DNA of 64,000 nt, taken from contig NZ_JAHXRW010000002.1 of the NCBI RefSeq assembly GCF_019429625.1, positions 248,001 through 312,000 on the forward strand, in the 5' to 3' direction. Shown piece by piece: positions 27,461 to 35,949 of this stretch. Under the pieces are notes generated by a model, which saw only the letters and a list, made by a program, of their open reading frames with translations, was not told the origin of the DNA and did not search any database. The stretch is from Celeribacter sp. PS-C1. Lineage in GTDB: Bacteria > Pseudomonadota > Alphaproteobacteria > Rhodobacterales > Rhodobacteraceae. The translations under genes were made by a program, and so were the position numbers. Numbering within the stretch: position 1 is the stretch's first letter; each line of letters begins with the position of its first letter.

Positions 27461-28591
27461 ATGACCGCTTTGCGCCCCGAAATCGACCCCGATGGCTTGC
27501 TCGAATTTTCGGTCGTTTTCACCGACCGTTCGCTCAACCACATGTCGAAAGTCTTCCAGGCCGTGATGACTGACATTCACGACACGCTCTGCGAGGTCTA
27601 TCACGCCGACACGGCCGTGGTTGTCCCCGGCGGCGGCACCTATGCGATGGAGGCGGTCGCGCGCCAAATCGCCGGTGGCGAAGACGTCATGGTGATCCGC
27701 AACGGTTTCTTTTCTTTCCGCTGGTCACAAATCTTCGAAGCGGGCGACATCCCGGCCTCACAGACCGTGTTGAAAGCGCGCCGTGTCGGCAATGAGCCGA
27801 CCTCCGCCTTTTTGCCTGCGCCTTTGGAAGAGGCTGTCGCCAAAATCCACGAGCTCAAACCCGCCGCCGTCTTCGCGCCGCATGTCGAAACCGCCTCCGG
27901 AATGATCCTGCCCGACGCCTATATTCGCGCGCTCGCCGAGGCTGTGCATGCTCATGGCGGGCTTATGGTGCTCGATTGCATCGCTTCCGGCTGTGCTTGG
28001 GTTGATATGAAAGCGACCGGCGTCGATGTGCTGATCTCCGCGCCGCAAAAGGGCTGGTCTGCCCAGCCTTCCGCCGGTCTGGTGATGCTCTCTGAACGCG
28101 GTATCGAGGCCGTGAAATCCCGCCAAAGCTCGTCTTTCGCGATAGATCTCGGAAAATGGCTGACGATCATGGAGGCCTATATGGGCGGAGGCCACGCCTA
28201 TCACGCCACCATGCCGACGGATGCGCTCCGTGCCTTCCGGGACGCCATGCTGGAGACCAAGGACTACGGCTTTCACAAACTCTCCGAGGCGCAATGGGAA
28301 TTGGGCCGACGTGTACGACATCTTCTGGCCGAGCGCGGGTTCAAATCCGTCGCCGCCGAGGGGGTCGAGGCGCCGGGTGTCGTGGTTTGCTACACGGACG
28401 ATCCGTCCATCAAAACCGGCGCGGCCTTTGCCGCCCACGGGGTGCAAATCGCGGCGGGCGTGCCGCTTCAATGCGATGAGGGCGACAGCTTCTCGACCTT
28501 CCGTCTTGGGCTGTTCGGGTTGGACAAACTCTATGACGTCGATGCCACGATCACGCGACTTGAGGCGGCGCTGGATGCGGTGCAGGGCTGA
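27461..28591 (+). CDS. Class V aminotransferase (alanine/serine-glyoxylate type)
   Basis: 376 residues from ATG 27461, which has GAGGAGG immediately upstream. PLP fold-type I features: AVVVPGGGTYAMEAVARQ near residue 50, FAPHVETASGMILP, VLDCIASG with the Asp, and the lysine loop ISAPQKGWSAQPSAGLVML. Class V enzymes of this kind use glyoxylate or pyruvate as acceptor, for example alanine-glyoxylate, serine-glyoxylate or ureidoglycine aminotransferase. Without purine or serine-cycle neighbours the substrate stays open. Single gene, followed by two inverted repeats. Confidence 0.86.
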   Translation: MTALRPEIDPDGLLEFSVVFTDRSLNHMSKVFQAVMTDIHDTLCEVYHADTAVVVPGGGTYAMEAVARQIAGGEDVMVIRNGFFSFRWSQIFEAGDIPASQTVLKARRVGNEPTSAFLPAPLEEAVAKIHELKPAAVFAPHVETASGMILPDAYIRALAEAVHAHGGLMVLDCIASGCAWVDMKATGVDVLISAPQKGWSAQPSAGLVMLSERGIEAVKSRQSSSFAIDLGKWLTIMEAYMGGGHAYHATMPTDALRAFRDAMLETKDYGFHKLSEAQWELGRRVRHLLAERGFKSVAAEGVEAPGVVVCYTDDPSIKTGAAFAAHGVQIAAGVPLQCDEGDSFSTFRLGLFGLDKLYDVDATITRLEAALDAVQG

Positions 28592-28608
28592 GGGTCTTCT
28601 TCTTGGCT

Positions 28609-28644
28609 CAAATACTCATCCGGCCAATCGGTTTTGAGTATTTG
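28609..28644. repeat. 10-bp inverted repeat CAAATACTCA/TGAGTATTTG
   Basis: Perfect 10-bp arms with a 16-base spacer, 18 bases after the aminotransferase stop. AAATACTCAT also occurs singly near 14276. It may belong to a dispersed extragenic motif of the genome or act as a terminator. Confidence 0.6.
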
Positions 28645-28682
28645 TAGCAGCAAAGGAAACACAAGCTGATACGTTTAGACCC

Positions 28683-28729
28683 TTTCTCACGCGTTAACCT
28701 TAATCTGATTAACCTTAACGCGTGAGAAA
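28683..28729. repeat. Long palindrome with 15-bp perfect arms
   Basis: Arms TTTCTCACGCGTTAA and TTAACGCGTGAGAAA are exactly complementary; the 17-base centre itself contains TTAAT-CTG-ATTAA. TTAA occurs four times. It lies between the convergent 3' ends of the aminotransferase and the UbiH-like gene, where a bidirectional terminator or a DNA-binding site is possible. Confidence 0.85.
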
Positions 28730-28765
28730 CATGAAGCAGAGGTGAGGGGCAGGAACAGGGGCGCC

Positions 28766-29986
28766 TTAGATCGGCCCCAACCCCGCTTCCATCACCTTGC
28801 GCCGCACCGGGCGCAGGTCATGCACCGCCTTCAGCCCCAAAAGCCGCACCGCGCGCAGGATGTCATCCTCGGAGCGCACCACGCGGTTGAACAGATCGAC
28901 CACTTTGGCCCGCGCGGCGATGTCGCGACGCCGGGTCTTGGCATAGGCATCCAGCATGACCTGACCGCCAAGGCCGACCGGATCGTTCTCAGCCAGCGCC
29001 AACAGCTCCGCCAGATCGTTCAATGACGTGTTCAGCCCTTGCGCGCCAATCGGCGGCAGCACATGCGCGGCCTCGGCGATCACCGCGACGCGTTCGCTCG
29101 ACAGCCGATCGGCGAGCTGGGTGATGATCGGGAAAATGCCCCGGCCAGAGGCCAGTTCCAGCTTGCCAAACAGCCCTGCGGAGCGCGTCGTCATCGTGTC
29201 GTTGAAGGCGCCGACGTCCATGTTCAACAGCTCAGTGGCATAGGGGCCTTTGTTCATCCAGACGATGGCGGAGGCATGTTTGCCGTCGATGTCGGCCAAG
29301 GGCACCATGGTGAACGGCCCGCCTTCGCGGTAGATCTCTGTCGAGACATTGTGATGCGGCAGCTCATGGGTGGCGGTGAAGGCCAGCGATTTCTGACCGT
29401 AGCGCGTGGTTTTGACGCCGATCCCAGCCGCCTCACGCACAGGGGAATTGCGGCCATCGGCTGCGACCACCAGTTTGGCGCGCACGGTTGTGCCATCGGT
29501 CAGGGTGACGCGGGCCTCGCTGGTGCGGGTGAAGAGGCTTTTGAACCCCACGCCGTAGCGCAGCTCGACGTTCGGGATATCGGGTACCGCACGGGCCAAC
29601 TCGCGGCGGATCACCCAGTTCAGAAAATTCCAGCCAAAGGGCTCGTCGCCACTTTCTCGGCCTTCGAACTGCCGTTCCGTGCGGATCACGGCAGGGGTGC
29701 CGACTTCACCAGGAAGCGTGTCAACGATGCGCAGTGCCTCGAGCGGCGTCGCATGGGGGGCCAGCGTGTCCCAGATGCCGATGCGTTTGAACAGGTCGCG
29801 CGCAGGGCGCAGGAATGCGGTGGAGCGCAGGTCGGAACTGGCCTCATCGCCAGTGATGACGGGCTGCGACGGGTCGATCATGAGGGTTTTAAAACCGGAG
29901 GCGCCAAATGCCGCCGCCGCAATCAGGCCAGCGATGCCGCCGCCAGAGACCAATACATCTACCGTGTCATTTTTGGGGGATGTCAT
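28766..29986 (-). CDS. UbiH/UbiF family FAD-dependent hydroxylase
   Basis: 406 residues from ATG 29986, with AAAGGAGGC upstream. The flavoprotein monooxygenase pattern is clear: VDVLVSGGGIAGLIAAAAFGASG at the N-terminus, VVAADGRNSPVREAAGI in the middle and HVLPPIGAQGLNTSLNDLAELLAL near residue 330. The family hydroxylates the ring of ubiquinone precursors at the inner face of the membrane; UbiH, UbiF and UbiL differ in position and cannot be separated by eye. It stands alone between two small intergenic repeats and a 76-residue membrane protein. Confidence 0.88.
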   Translation of the reverse strand: MTSPKNDTVDVLVSGGGIAGLIAAAAFGASGFKTLMIDPSQPVITGDEASSDLRSTAFLRPARDLFKRIGIWDTLAPHATPLEALRIVDTLPGEVGTPAVIRTERQFEGRESGDEPFGWNFLNWVIRRELARAVPDIPNVELRYGVGFKSLFTRTSEARVTLTDGTTVRAKLVVAADGRNSPVREAAGIGVKTTRYGQKSLAFTATHELPHHNVSTEIYREGGPFTMVPLADIDGKHASAIVWMNKGPYATELLNMDVGAFNDTMTTRSAGLFGKLELASGRGIFPIITQLADRLSSERVAVIAEAAHVLPPIGAQGLNTSLNDLAELLALAENDPVGLGGQVMLDAYAKTRRRDIAARAKVVDLFNRVVRSEDDILRAVRLLGLKAVHDLRPVRRKVMEAGLGPI

Positions 29987-30047
29987 GGCCGGGCCTCCTT
30001 TGCGTGAGCTTTGCCTCAGAGATAGGTGCAAAAGAGGGGATTGTCCA

Positions 30048-30076
30048 AGGGGCAGAGGCGTCTTTGCGCTGCCCCT
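30048..30076. terminator. Possible hairpin after small membrane protein gene
   Basis: AGGGGCAG / CTGCCCCT stem, 8 bp, 13-base loop, located 19 bases after the stop of the 76-residue gene (minus strand). No T run, so weak. Confidence 0.35.
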
Positions 30077-30094
30077 CGGGATCGTCGTTTAGGT

Positions 30095-30325
30095 TCAGCG
30101 ACCCATCGTCAGAAGGATCAGCACCAGATAGATCACCGGCACGGTCGCGACGGCGGTCACGCCCAGAACCCAGGGACCGATCGTGAAAGCGCCGTAAATG
30201 ACAGCGGCCAGAACCGCGACAACCACCAGCAAAAACAGAGCCACACCGCGCGGCGTAGCCTCGCCACCTTCATGGTGGTCATGGGCGTCGTGGGACAGGG
30301 TAATGTCGAGAGTTGCGTCGGTCAT
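30095..30325 (-). CDS. Small two-helix membrane protein, His-rich N-terminus
   Basis: 76 residues. The N-terminus (HDAHDHHEGGE) is His/Asp-rich, then two hydrophobic segments: GVALFLLVVVAVLAAVIYGAFTI and VLGVTAVATVPVIYLVLILL. No family is recognised. The His cluster might bind metal, but nothing shows this directly. A TTGA-N6-TCAA site about 105 bases upstream (30424-30437) fits an FNR-type regulator. Probably an inner-membrane protein; monocistronic. Confidence 0.65.
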   Translation of the reverse strand: MTDATLDITLSHDAHDHHEGGEATPRGVALFLLVVVAVLAAVIYGAFTIGPWVLGVTAVATVPVIYLVLILLTMGR

Positions 30326-30423
30326 GTGCGTGCTCCGCGATGTAAGGGTGTGAGTCTTTCGGATTTCGACCGGAGATATGTGACGGCATGCGCTACGTCA
30401 CGGCGACGCTTTGACGCAGGCGA

Positions 30424-30437
30424 TTGATTTGGGTCAA
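30424..30437. promoter_or_regulatory. FNR/FnrL-like site TTGATTTGGGTCAA
   Basis: Matches TTGA-N6-TCAA, one base off the TTGAT-N4-ATCAA consensus. It lies in the 142-base gap upstream of the small membrane protein gene (30325, minus strand). Binding is inferred from the motif only. Confidence 0.45.
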
Positions 30438-30467
30438 TCCGGCTTGGGGAAATCCGACGGGGTCAGG

Positions 30468-31118
30468 TCACATGAGGTCGTGCAGGAACCGTGCCAGATC
30501 ACTGGTGTGGTGATGAATGTGGGGCGCAGGGGGATCGAGAGGCGAGGGCGCGACATAGACCGTTTTCATCCCGAGCTTGAAGGGCACTTCGAGATTGCGC
30601 GGATCGTCCTCGAACATTGCAGCCTCTGTCGGTGTCACACCGTCGAGGCCCAGCACCGTGTCAAAGGCCTCTGCACGCGGTTTGGGATGAAACTCAGCGT
30701 GTTCAATGCCATAGACCGCGTTGAAAATTCCGGTCAGCCCGCGCGCTTCAAGCACGCGTTCGGCGTAGGGTGCAGACCCGTTTGTGTAGACGATCTTGCG
30801 CCCGGGCAGGTTTGTGATCGCGGATTTCAATTCCGCATCACGCGACAGCCCTGAAAAGTCGATGTCATGCACATAGGTGAGATAGGGCAGCGGGTCGGTG
30901 CCGTGTTTCGCCATCATGCCCGAAAGCGTGGTGCCGAACTCGCGCCAGTAATCGCCGCGCAGGCGGTTGGCCTCCTCTTTGGAGACGTTTAACTCGCGTG
31001 CTACCCAGTCGGTCATCTTGACCTCGATCTGGGAAAACAGCGCGGACTCAGGCGGGTAAAGCGTGTTGTCCAGGTCGAAAACCCAGGTTTTCACGTGAGA
31101 GAAATGATCGGCTACCAT
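30468..31118 (-). CDS. HAD-family pyrimidine 5'-nucleotidase-like phosphatase
   Basis: 216 residues from ATG 31118 (MVADHFSHVKTW). HAD motif I is VFDLDNTLYPP with the two catalytic Asp; motif II is IVYTNGSAPYAERV and motif IV AAMFEDDPRNLEVP. The Tyr-Pro-Pro after motif I and overall length are typical of the pyrimidine 5'-nucleotidase (SDT1-like) group, which dephosphorylates nucleoside monophosphates in the cytoplasm. Divergent from the GntR regulator over 140 bases. Confidence 0.85.
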   Translation of the reverse strand: MVADHFSHVKTWVFDLDNTLYPPESALFSQIEVKMTDWVARELNVSKEEANRLRGDYWREFGTTLSGMMAKHGTDPLPYLTYVHDIDFSGLSRDAELKSAITNLPGRKIVYTNGSAPYAERVLEARGLTGIFNAVYGIEHAEFHPKPRAEAFDTVLGLDGVTPTEAAMFEDDPRNLEVPFKLGMKTVYVAPSPLDPPAPHIHHHTSDLARFLHDLM

Positions 31119-31258
31119 GCGCCCTGTGTTAAAAGCCGCCTGAGGCACATGCAAGCAGACTTCTGATTGAGATTGATTGCTCTGTTAGCGCTTGATCGTC
31201 GGCGCTCTGCATGGCTATGGTTTGGGCCTGCCCGGATGTGCAAAAAGAGAGATATGAG

Positions 31259-31903
31259 ATGAAAGACCCGCGCGCGAGCCAGAAAGATGCCTATGGGCTG
31301 ATCCTTGAGGCCATCGACACCGGCGTCTATCGCCCCGGCGACCGTCTGGTCGAAAGCGAGCTGGCGGATCGCTTTGGCGTGTCCCGCACGCCCATCCGAG
31401 AGGCGTTGCAGCGGCTCGAGACCCAATCCATGCTCACCCGCGACGGGCGGTCGTTGATTGTGGCCTCTCTGGATCACAATCAGATGGCCGATCTCTATGT
31501 TGTGCGCACCGAGCTTGAGGGGCTGGCGGCGCGTCTCGCTGCGCGTCATGCCACCGCAGAAGAGGTCCGTGTGCTGCGCGATATGGTCGAGGAAGACCGG
31601 GCCCTCATCGGCCAGCCCGAGCCGATGTCACGCGCCAATCGCCGCTTTCACAAACAAATCCACCTCGCGTCGCACAACAAATACCTCGTGCAACAGCTTG
31701 ATCTCGTGCATCGCTCCATGGCGCTTTTGGCGACAACCTCTTTGGCCGCAGAAGGCCGTGGCGAGGAGGCGATCAAGGAGCACGACCTTATCGTTTCCGC
31801 TATTGAGGCGCGCGATGGGGAGGCGGCGCATAAGGCGCTTTCCGATCACATTTCGAAAGCCTTTGTGACCCGACTGAAAATCGACGCTGAGAAAGTGCGC
31901 TAA
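31259..31903 (+). CDS. GntR family transcriptional regulator (FCD/FadR type)
   Basis: 214 residues from ATG 31259; an upstream in-frame ATG (31211) would add 16 unlikely residues. The winged-helix domain is residues about 8-70 (IDTGVYRPGDRLVESELADRFGVSRTPIREALQRLETQ), followed by an all-helical FCD ligand domain with FHKQIHLASHNKYLV and a C-terminal HDLIVSAIEARDGEAAHKALSDH metal/ligand motif. Effector unknown. Its TAA interlocks with the TAG of the opposite glycosyltransferase gene (31900-31903). Confidence 0.92.
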   Translation: MKDPRASQKDAYGLILEAIDTGVYRPGDRLVESELADRFGVSRTPIREALQRLETQSMLTRDGRSLIVASLDHNQMADLYVVRTELEGLAARLAARHATAEEVRVLRDMVEEDRALIGQPEPMSRANRRFHKQIHLASHNKYLVQQLDLVHRSMALLATTSLAAEGRGEEAIKEHDLIVSAIEARDGEAAHKALSDHISKAFVTRLKIDAEKVR

Positions 31904-34392
31904 GCTAGGGCGGTGTCGGGGGCGGAAGTGATGCCTGTCTTGTCTGAGTATCCCGGAACGAATTCAGGTGCATCCGCGAAGGCAGCGATATTGGCCCATT
32001 CCGGCGCACCGGGTGCGTTGACGGCGGGCGGCTGAGCCGAAGTCGACAAGACTCCGACGACCGCAGTTGGCTGCGGTGTCGATCGGTTTTCCGGTTGAGG
32101 TGCCAGGCGTAGGCGATCGGGGTCAATCGCCAAGGCTGCGGCCTTAATGGCACTGCGTAGAGTGGGCGTCTCTGCGCCGCGCGACAGGTCCAGTCCAAAG
32201 GTTAGTCGCCGTACGGGGATAGGGGCTGAACCGCAGTTGGGTTGTTGCAATTGCTCAAAAACAAAGTGTCGCGGGGCTTCCGCCACTTCGCGCAAAAACG
32301 TGGGAGCCTCGTCGCGGGCCGGGTAGAGGACGCGTGGAGGAACTTTCTGTGCGCTGGTGGGAGGCGTGAGAGGTGTTTTTAACAAAAGAGGCGCGTTCTC
32401 GATGGTCTCAGGGGCAATCGGGTCTGTGAGCACAAGAGGGGGCTCCATCTGATCTTCATGAAAGCCGTGATCGTCGATGCCATGCGCGGTCTTGTCCCAA
32501 TAGTAGGGTTTCGACACGACTTCCCAAAGCCCCTTGAGCGCCGCGAGTGTCGCGAGCGGGTAATAGAAATGCAGCGTTGGCACCCAGAGCCAGAGCCATT
32601 TGTGTTTCGAGGTTGAGGTGGCGACCATGCTGGTGGCGATGGTGATCACTTCCGAGAACAGGAAAACCGCGCCGAGAACCACCAAGAGATCATGCGGTAG
32701 CACCCCGCGCATCGGATGCGGCAGGCCCAGTGGGAACATCCAGAAGGACCACAGAAACGGCGCCAGCACGAATTGCGACAAGGCGCCGAGGAACAGCGCC
32801 TGCACCCCGAAGAACCGCCACGGCCCCAGATCGCGCCAGAGCTTGCCGGGCTTTTGCATGTGCATCGCGTAGGTCATCGCGTAGCCCTTGAGCCAGCGCG
32901 ACCGCTGTTTGATCCAGGGCCAGAGACGACAGTTGGCCTCTTCTTCTGTCACCGTGTGCAACAACTCGGTGCGGTAGCCATGACGCGCCAGACGGATGCC
33001 GAGATCGGCGTCCTCGGTCACGTTATGCGCGTCCCAACCGCCCAGCTCTTCAATGGCATCGCGACGGAAAAATAGCGTCGTGCCGCCCAAAGGCACCGTC
33101 AGCCCCATTTTCTCATAACCCGGAAGGATGACCCTAAACCAAGTCGCATATTCGACGGTAAAACAACGCGATAGCCAGTTGGTGCGGGCATTGTAGAAAT
33201 CCAGAATGCCCTGCACACAGGCGACTTGCGGGTCGGCCTGCGCGAAATGCGCGGCGACTTTGTGGATCTGCTCGGGCTCGGGCGCGTCTTCGGCGTCATA
33301 AATGCCCACAATCGAGCCGCGACAGAAATCCAGCGCGAAATTCAAGGCGCGCGGTTTGGTTTTGACTCCACCACGCGGCACGATGATTTGCCGCATCCAG
33401 CGCGGCAGATCGGTGCCTGCGATGGCCTCTTGCGTGATTGTGTCATCTTCTTCGACCACGAGACAGATGTCCAACAACTCGCGCGGGTAATTCAGCCGTG
33501 ACACACGTTTGATCAGCCGCGTGGCGATTTCGCGTTCCTTGAAAAGAGGCACCATGATTGACACGATGGGCAGAGCGGATTTGATGCGTTTGCTGGCGAA
33601 TGTGCTTTGTCGTGTCTTTGAGTTGCGCGCCTGAGCAAAGGCGGCGGCGAGTTTGAGCGCGGTGGAGATCACCAGTGTGATCACCGCCCAAGAGGTCAAA
33701 AGGATCGCCGCCGTCAGCGGCGAAATCAGCGCAATGAGCAGGCCCACAATTGCCAAAGACGAGATCAGCCGCGTCAGCTTGCGAATGTCCATCTCGCGGC
33801 AGCTCTCATGGGCCGCGACGCGGGTCTCGGCTTGTGACGCCAAACGCCGTTGACGTGATTTCAACAGCGCTTCGTGCAGCGCGGTTTCCGAGGTCACGGC
33901 GAGGCGCACCGGGCCGAAAATGACGGTCAGGCGCGGGCGCAACTCCTCGAATTGTTCAGGGCGACAGGAGGCGATCAGAACCGTGCCACCCGCCTGTCGC
34001 CAGGGCAGAATTCCACGCCGCAGGCATTCGTCGGCGCCGATGCGATCGATGAGGCGCACATCGGGCGGACTTTGATCGAAGTGGGCGATCTCTGCGTGGA
34101 ACTGGCGGGCCAGTGCGGTGTAAAGCGCGCGCTCGCTGACCATGCCGTGGGCCAAAAGAATATCGCCGATCCGCACGTCTTCGCGTTGACGCATGGCGGC
34201 AGCGCGGACCAGATCGCCGGGGGCAAGCTCTCCCATGTCGACAAGGATTTGACCGATGGGTTTACGGCTGCGGTGGCGTGGGATGAGAGACGGGGCGGGG
34301 GACACGCGCTCTGCGGGTGACAACAGAAACGGGGCTGCGGTTTCCCGCTGCCTTTTGAATGCCGGAAACTGTTGATGCCTGTCAAAAGACAT
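31900..34392 (-). CDS. Membrane GT2 glycosyltransferase with N-terminal MshEN-like domain
   Basis: 830 residues from ATG 34392. Residues about 35-90 (KPIGQILVDMGELAPGDLVRAAAMRQ and RIGDILLAHGMVSERALYTALARQF) show the doubled LG..L...G.....L..AL..Q pattern of MshEN/type II secretion ATPase N-terminal domains, some of which bind c-di-GMP. Two helices precede the GT2 domain (IVSIMVPLFKER, YDAEDAPEP as DxD, TEDADLGIRLARHG, KQRSRWLKG as QxxRW-type). Further membrane helices follow, then a 150-residue Pro-rich tail of unknown role. It probably builds and exports a beta-linked polysaccharide. NfrB-like proteins have the same two modules. Confidence 0.85.
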   Translation of the reverse strand: MSFDRHQQFPAFKRQRETAAPFLLSPAERVSPAPSLIPRHRSRKPIGQILVDMGELAPGDLVRAAAMRQREDVRIGDILLAHGMVSERALYTALARQFHAEIAHFDQSPPDVRLIDRIGADECLRRGILPWRQAGGTVLIASCRPEQFEELRPRLTVIFGPVRLAVTSETALHEALLKSRQRRLASQAETRVAAHESCREMDIRKLTRLISSLAIVGLLIALISPLTAAILLTSWAVITLVISTALKLAAAFAQARNSKTRQSTFASKRIKSALPIVSIMVPLFKEREIATRLIKRVSRLNYPRELLDICLVVEEDDTITQEAIAGTDLPRWMRQIIVPRGGVKTKPRALNFALDFCRGSIVGIYDAEDAPEPEQIHKVAAHFAQADPQVACVQGILDFYNARTNWLSRCFTVEYATWFRVILPGYEKMGLTVPLGGTTLFFRRDAIEELGGWDAHNVTEDADLGIRLARHGYRTELLHTVTEEEANCRLWPWIKQRSRWLKGYAMTYAMHMQKPGKLWRDLGPWRFFGVQALFLGALSQFVLAPFLWSFWMFPLGLPHPMRGVLPHDLLVVLGAVFLFSEVITIATSMVATSTSKHKWLWLWVPTLHFYYPLATLAALKGLWEVVSKPYYWDKTAHGIDDHGFHEDQMEPPLVLTDPIAPETIENAPLLLKTPLTPPTSAQKVPPRVLYPARDEAPTFLREVAEAPRHFVFEQLQQPNCGSAPIPVRRLTFGLDLSRGAETPTLRSAIKAAALAIDPDRLRLAPQPENRSTPQPTAVVGVLSTSAQPPAVNAPGAPEWANIAAFADAPEFVPGYSDKTGITSAPDTALA

Positions 34393-34515
34393 CTGACCCC
34401 CGCTGTCCATTTCGGATCGGGCGCATCCCGATCGCTCTCCGGCAACTTGAAGGGGGCTTGGTTAACACTGCGTTAACCGTGACTGTGAAAGTGGCAAATG
34501 CAGTGTGCAGGACAC

Positions 34516-34542
34516 GAAAAAAGGCGGGGCAAACCCGCCTTT
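34516..34542 (-). terminator. Terminator after carA
   Basis: AAAGGCGGG / CCCGCCTTT stem, 5-base loop; on the minus strand the stem is followed by T6. It lies 32 bases after the carA stop. Confidence 0.88.
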
Positions 34543-34573
34543 CGTTAACCTTTTGCACGTCTGTCCGTGCAGA

Positions 34574-35737
34574 TCAGGCGGTCTCGCGCTCCGCCATGGC
34601 CGCCGCAAAGCGTTCGAACAGGTAGTAGCTATCCATCGGGCCTGGGGAGGCTTCGGGGTGGTATTGCACGGAGAACACCGGCTTGCCCTCGACTGCAATG
34701 CCACAGTTGGAGCCGTCAAAGAGCGAGATATGCGTCTCTTTCACGCCCTGAGGCAGGCTTTGCGCGTCCACGGTAAATCCGTGGTTCATCGAGGTGATTT
34801 CCACCTTGCCGGTGTCGAGATCTTTCACCGGGTGGTTGGCGCCGTGGTGGCCGTGGTTCATCTTGATGGTCTTGGCGCCAAGCGCCAAAGCGAGCATCTG
34901 GTGACCGAGACAAATGCCGAAAACCGGCAGGTCTTTCTCAAGCACGCCCTTGATCATCGGGACGGCATATTCGCCTGTCGCGGCCGGGTCGCCCGGGCCG
35001 TTGGACAGGAACACACCGTCGGGATTGTGCGCCAGAACCTCTTCGGCGGAAGCAGTGGCCGGAAGCACGGTCACGTCACAACCGGCAGACGCCAGACAGC
35101 GCAGGATGTTGCGTTTCGCGCCAAAATCCACGGCCACAACCTTAAAGCCTTTGCCCTCGCGTTTCGGGTAGCCATCCGGCCAAGCCCAACGCATCTCGTC
35201 CCACTGATAGCTCTGCGCACAGGTGACGTCTTTGGCGAGGTCCAGACCCACAAGGCCGGAGAACTCGCGCGCCTGTTTCACCAGTGCCTCAATGTCGAAA
35301 TTACCTTCCGGGTCGTGGGCGATGGCGACATGCGGTGCGCCTTGCTGACGGATCGCGCGGGTCAGGCGGCGGGTGTCGATGCCCCCCATGCCGATGCGAC
35401 CGCGTTTCTCGAGCCAGGGGCCGAGGTCTTCCTGCGCGCGCCAGTTCGACGGGTCGGTCGGGTCCCATTTGACCACCATGCCGGCTGCGACCGGATCATT
35501 GGTCTCGTCATCCTCGGCGTTGACGCCGGTGTTGCCGATGTGCGGGAAGGTGAAAGTGACGACTTGTCCGGCGTAGGACGGATCGGTCATGATCTCCTGA
35601 TATCCGGTCATGGCGGTGTTGAAACACAGCTCTGCGGTGGTGGTTCCGGTCGCACCGAAACCTTTCCCGTAGAAGACGGTGCCATCGGCCAAAGCCAGAC
35701 AAGCGGTTGGATTTCCGGACTGTAGACCAGATGCCAT
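34574..35737 (-). CDS. carA: Carbamoyl-phosphate synthase small subunit
   Basis: 387 residues, normal length. The N-terminal CPSase domain starts LADGTVFYGKGFGATGTTTAELCFNTAMTGYQEI. The C-terminal class I glutaminase domain shows LSNGPGDP, the nucleophile loop VFGICLGHQMLALALG and the catalytic His/Glu in YHPEASPGP. CarA supplies ammonia from glutamine to CarB for carbamoyl phosphate used in arginine and pyrimidine synthesis. carB is not in the window. Divergent from the yqeY-like gene. Confidence 0.97.
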   Translation of the reverse strand: MASGLQSGNPTACLALADGTVFYGKGFGATGTTTAELCFNTAMTGYQEIMTDPSYAGQVVTFTFPHIGNTGVNAEDDETNDPVAAGMVVKWDPTDPSNWRAQEDLGPWLEKRGRIGMGGIDTRRLTRAIRQQGAPHVAIAHDPEGNFDIEALVKQAREFSGLVGLDLAKDVTCAQSYQWDEMRWAWPDGYPKREGKGFKVVAVDFGAKRNILRCLASAGCDVTVLPATASAEEVLAHNPDGVFLSNGPGDPAATGEYAVPMIKGVLEKDLPVFGICLGHQMLALALGAKTIKMNHGHHGANHPVKDLDTGKVEITSMNHGFTVDAQSLPQGVKETHISLFDGSNCGIAVEGKPVFSVQYHPEASPGPMDSYYLFERFAAAMAERETA

Positions 35738-35885
35738 GGCACGACTCTCCTATATGGGCAAAATTGGCCGGAACCTAAGGAAAGGGGCGCGCAGCGTCAA
35801 GCGCTCGGGGGGCGTTTTTCCGAGGAAATATAGAGCGCAATGATTTCAAGCATTTATAGCGAATATCGCCAAGAATGAAGGGAGC

Positions 35886-35914
35886 TTGAGCTTGGTCGAC
35901 TGTTTCGCTATGTT
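35886..35914 (+). promoter_or_regulatory. Candidate sigma-70-type promoter for the yqeY-like gene
   Basis: TTGAGC, 17-base spacer, TATGTT, ending about 36 bases before the ATG at 35950. Box similarity and spacing are good; no transcription data. Confidence 0.5.
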
Positions 35915-35949
35915 GGCCACTTGCGACTTCAATAGGGGATGAGGCCCAT

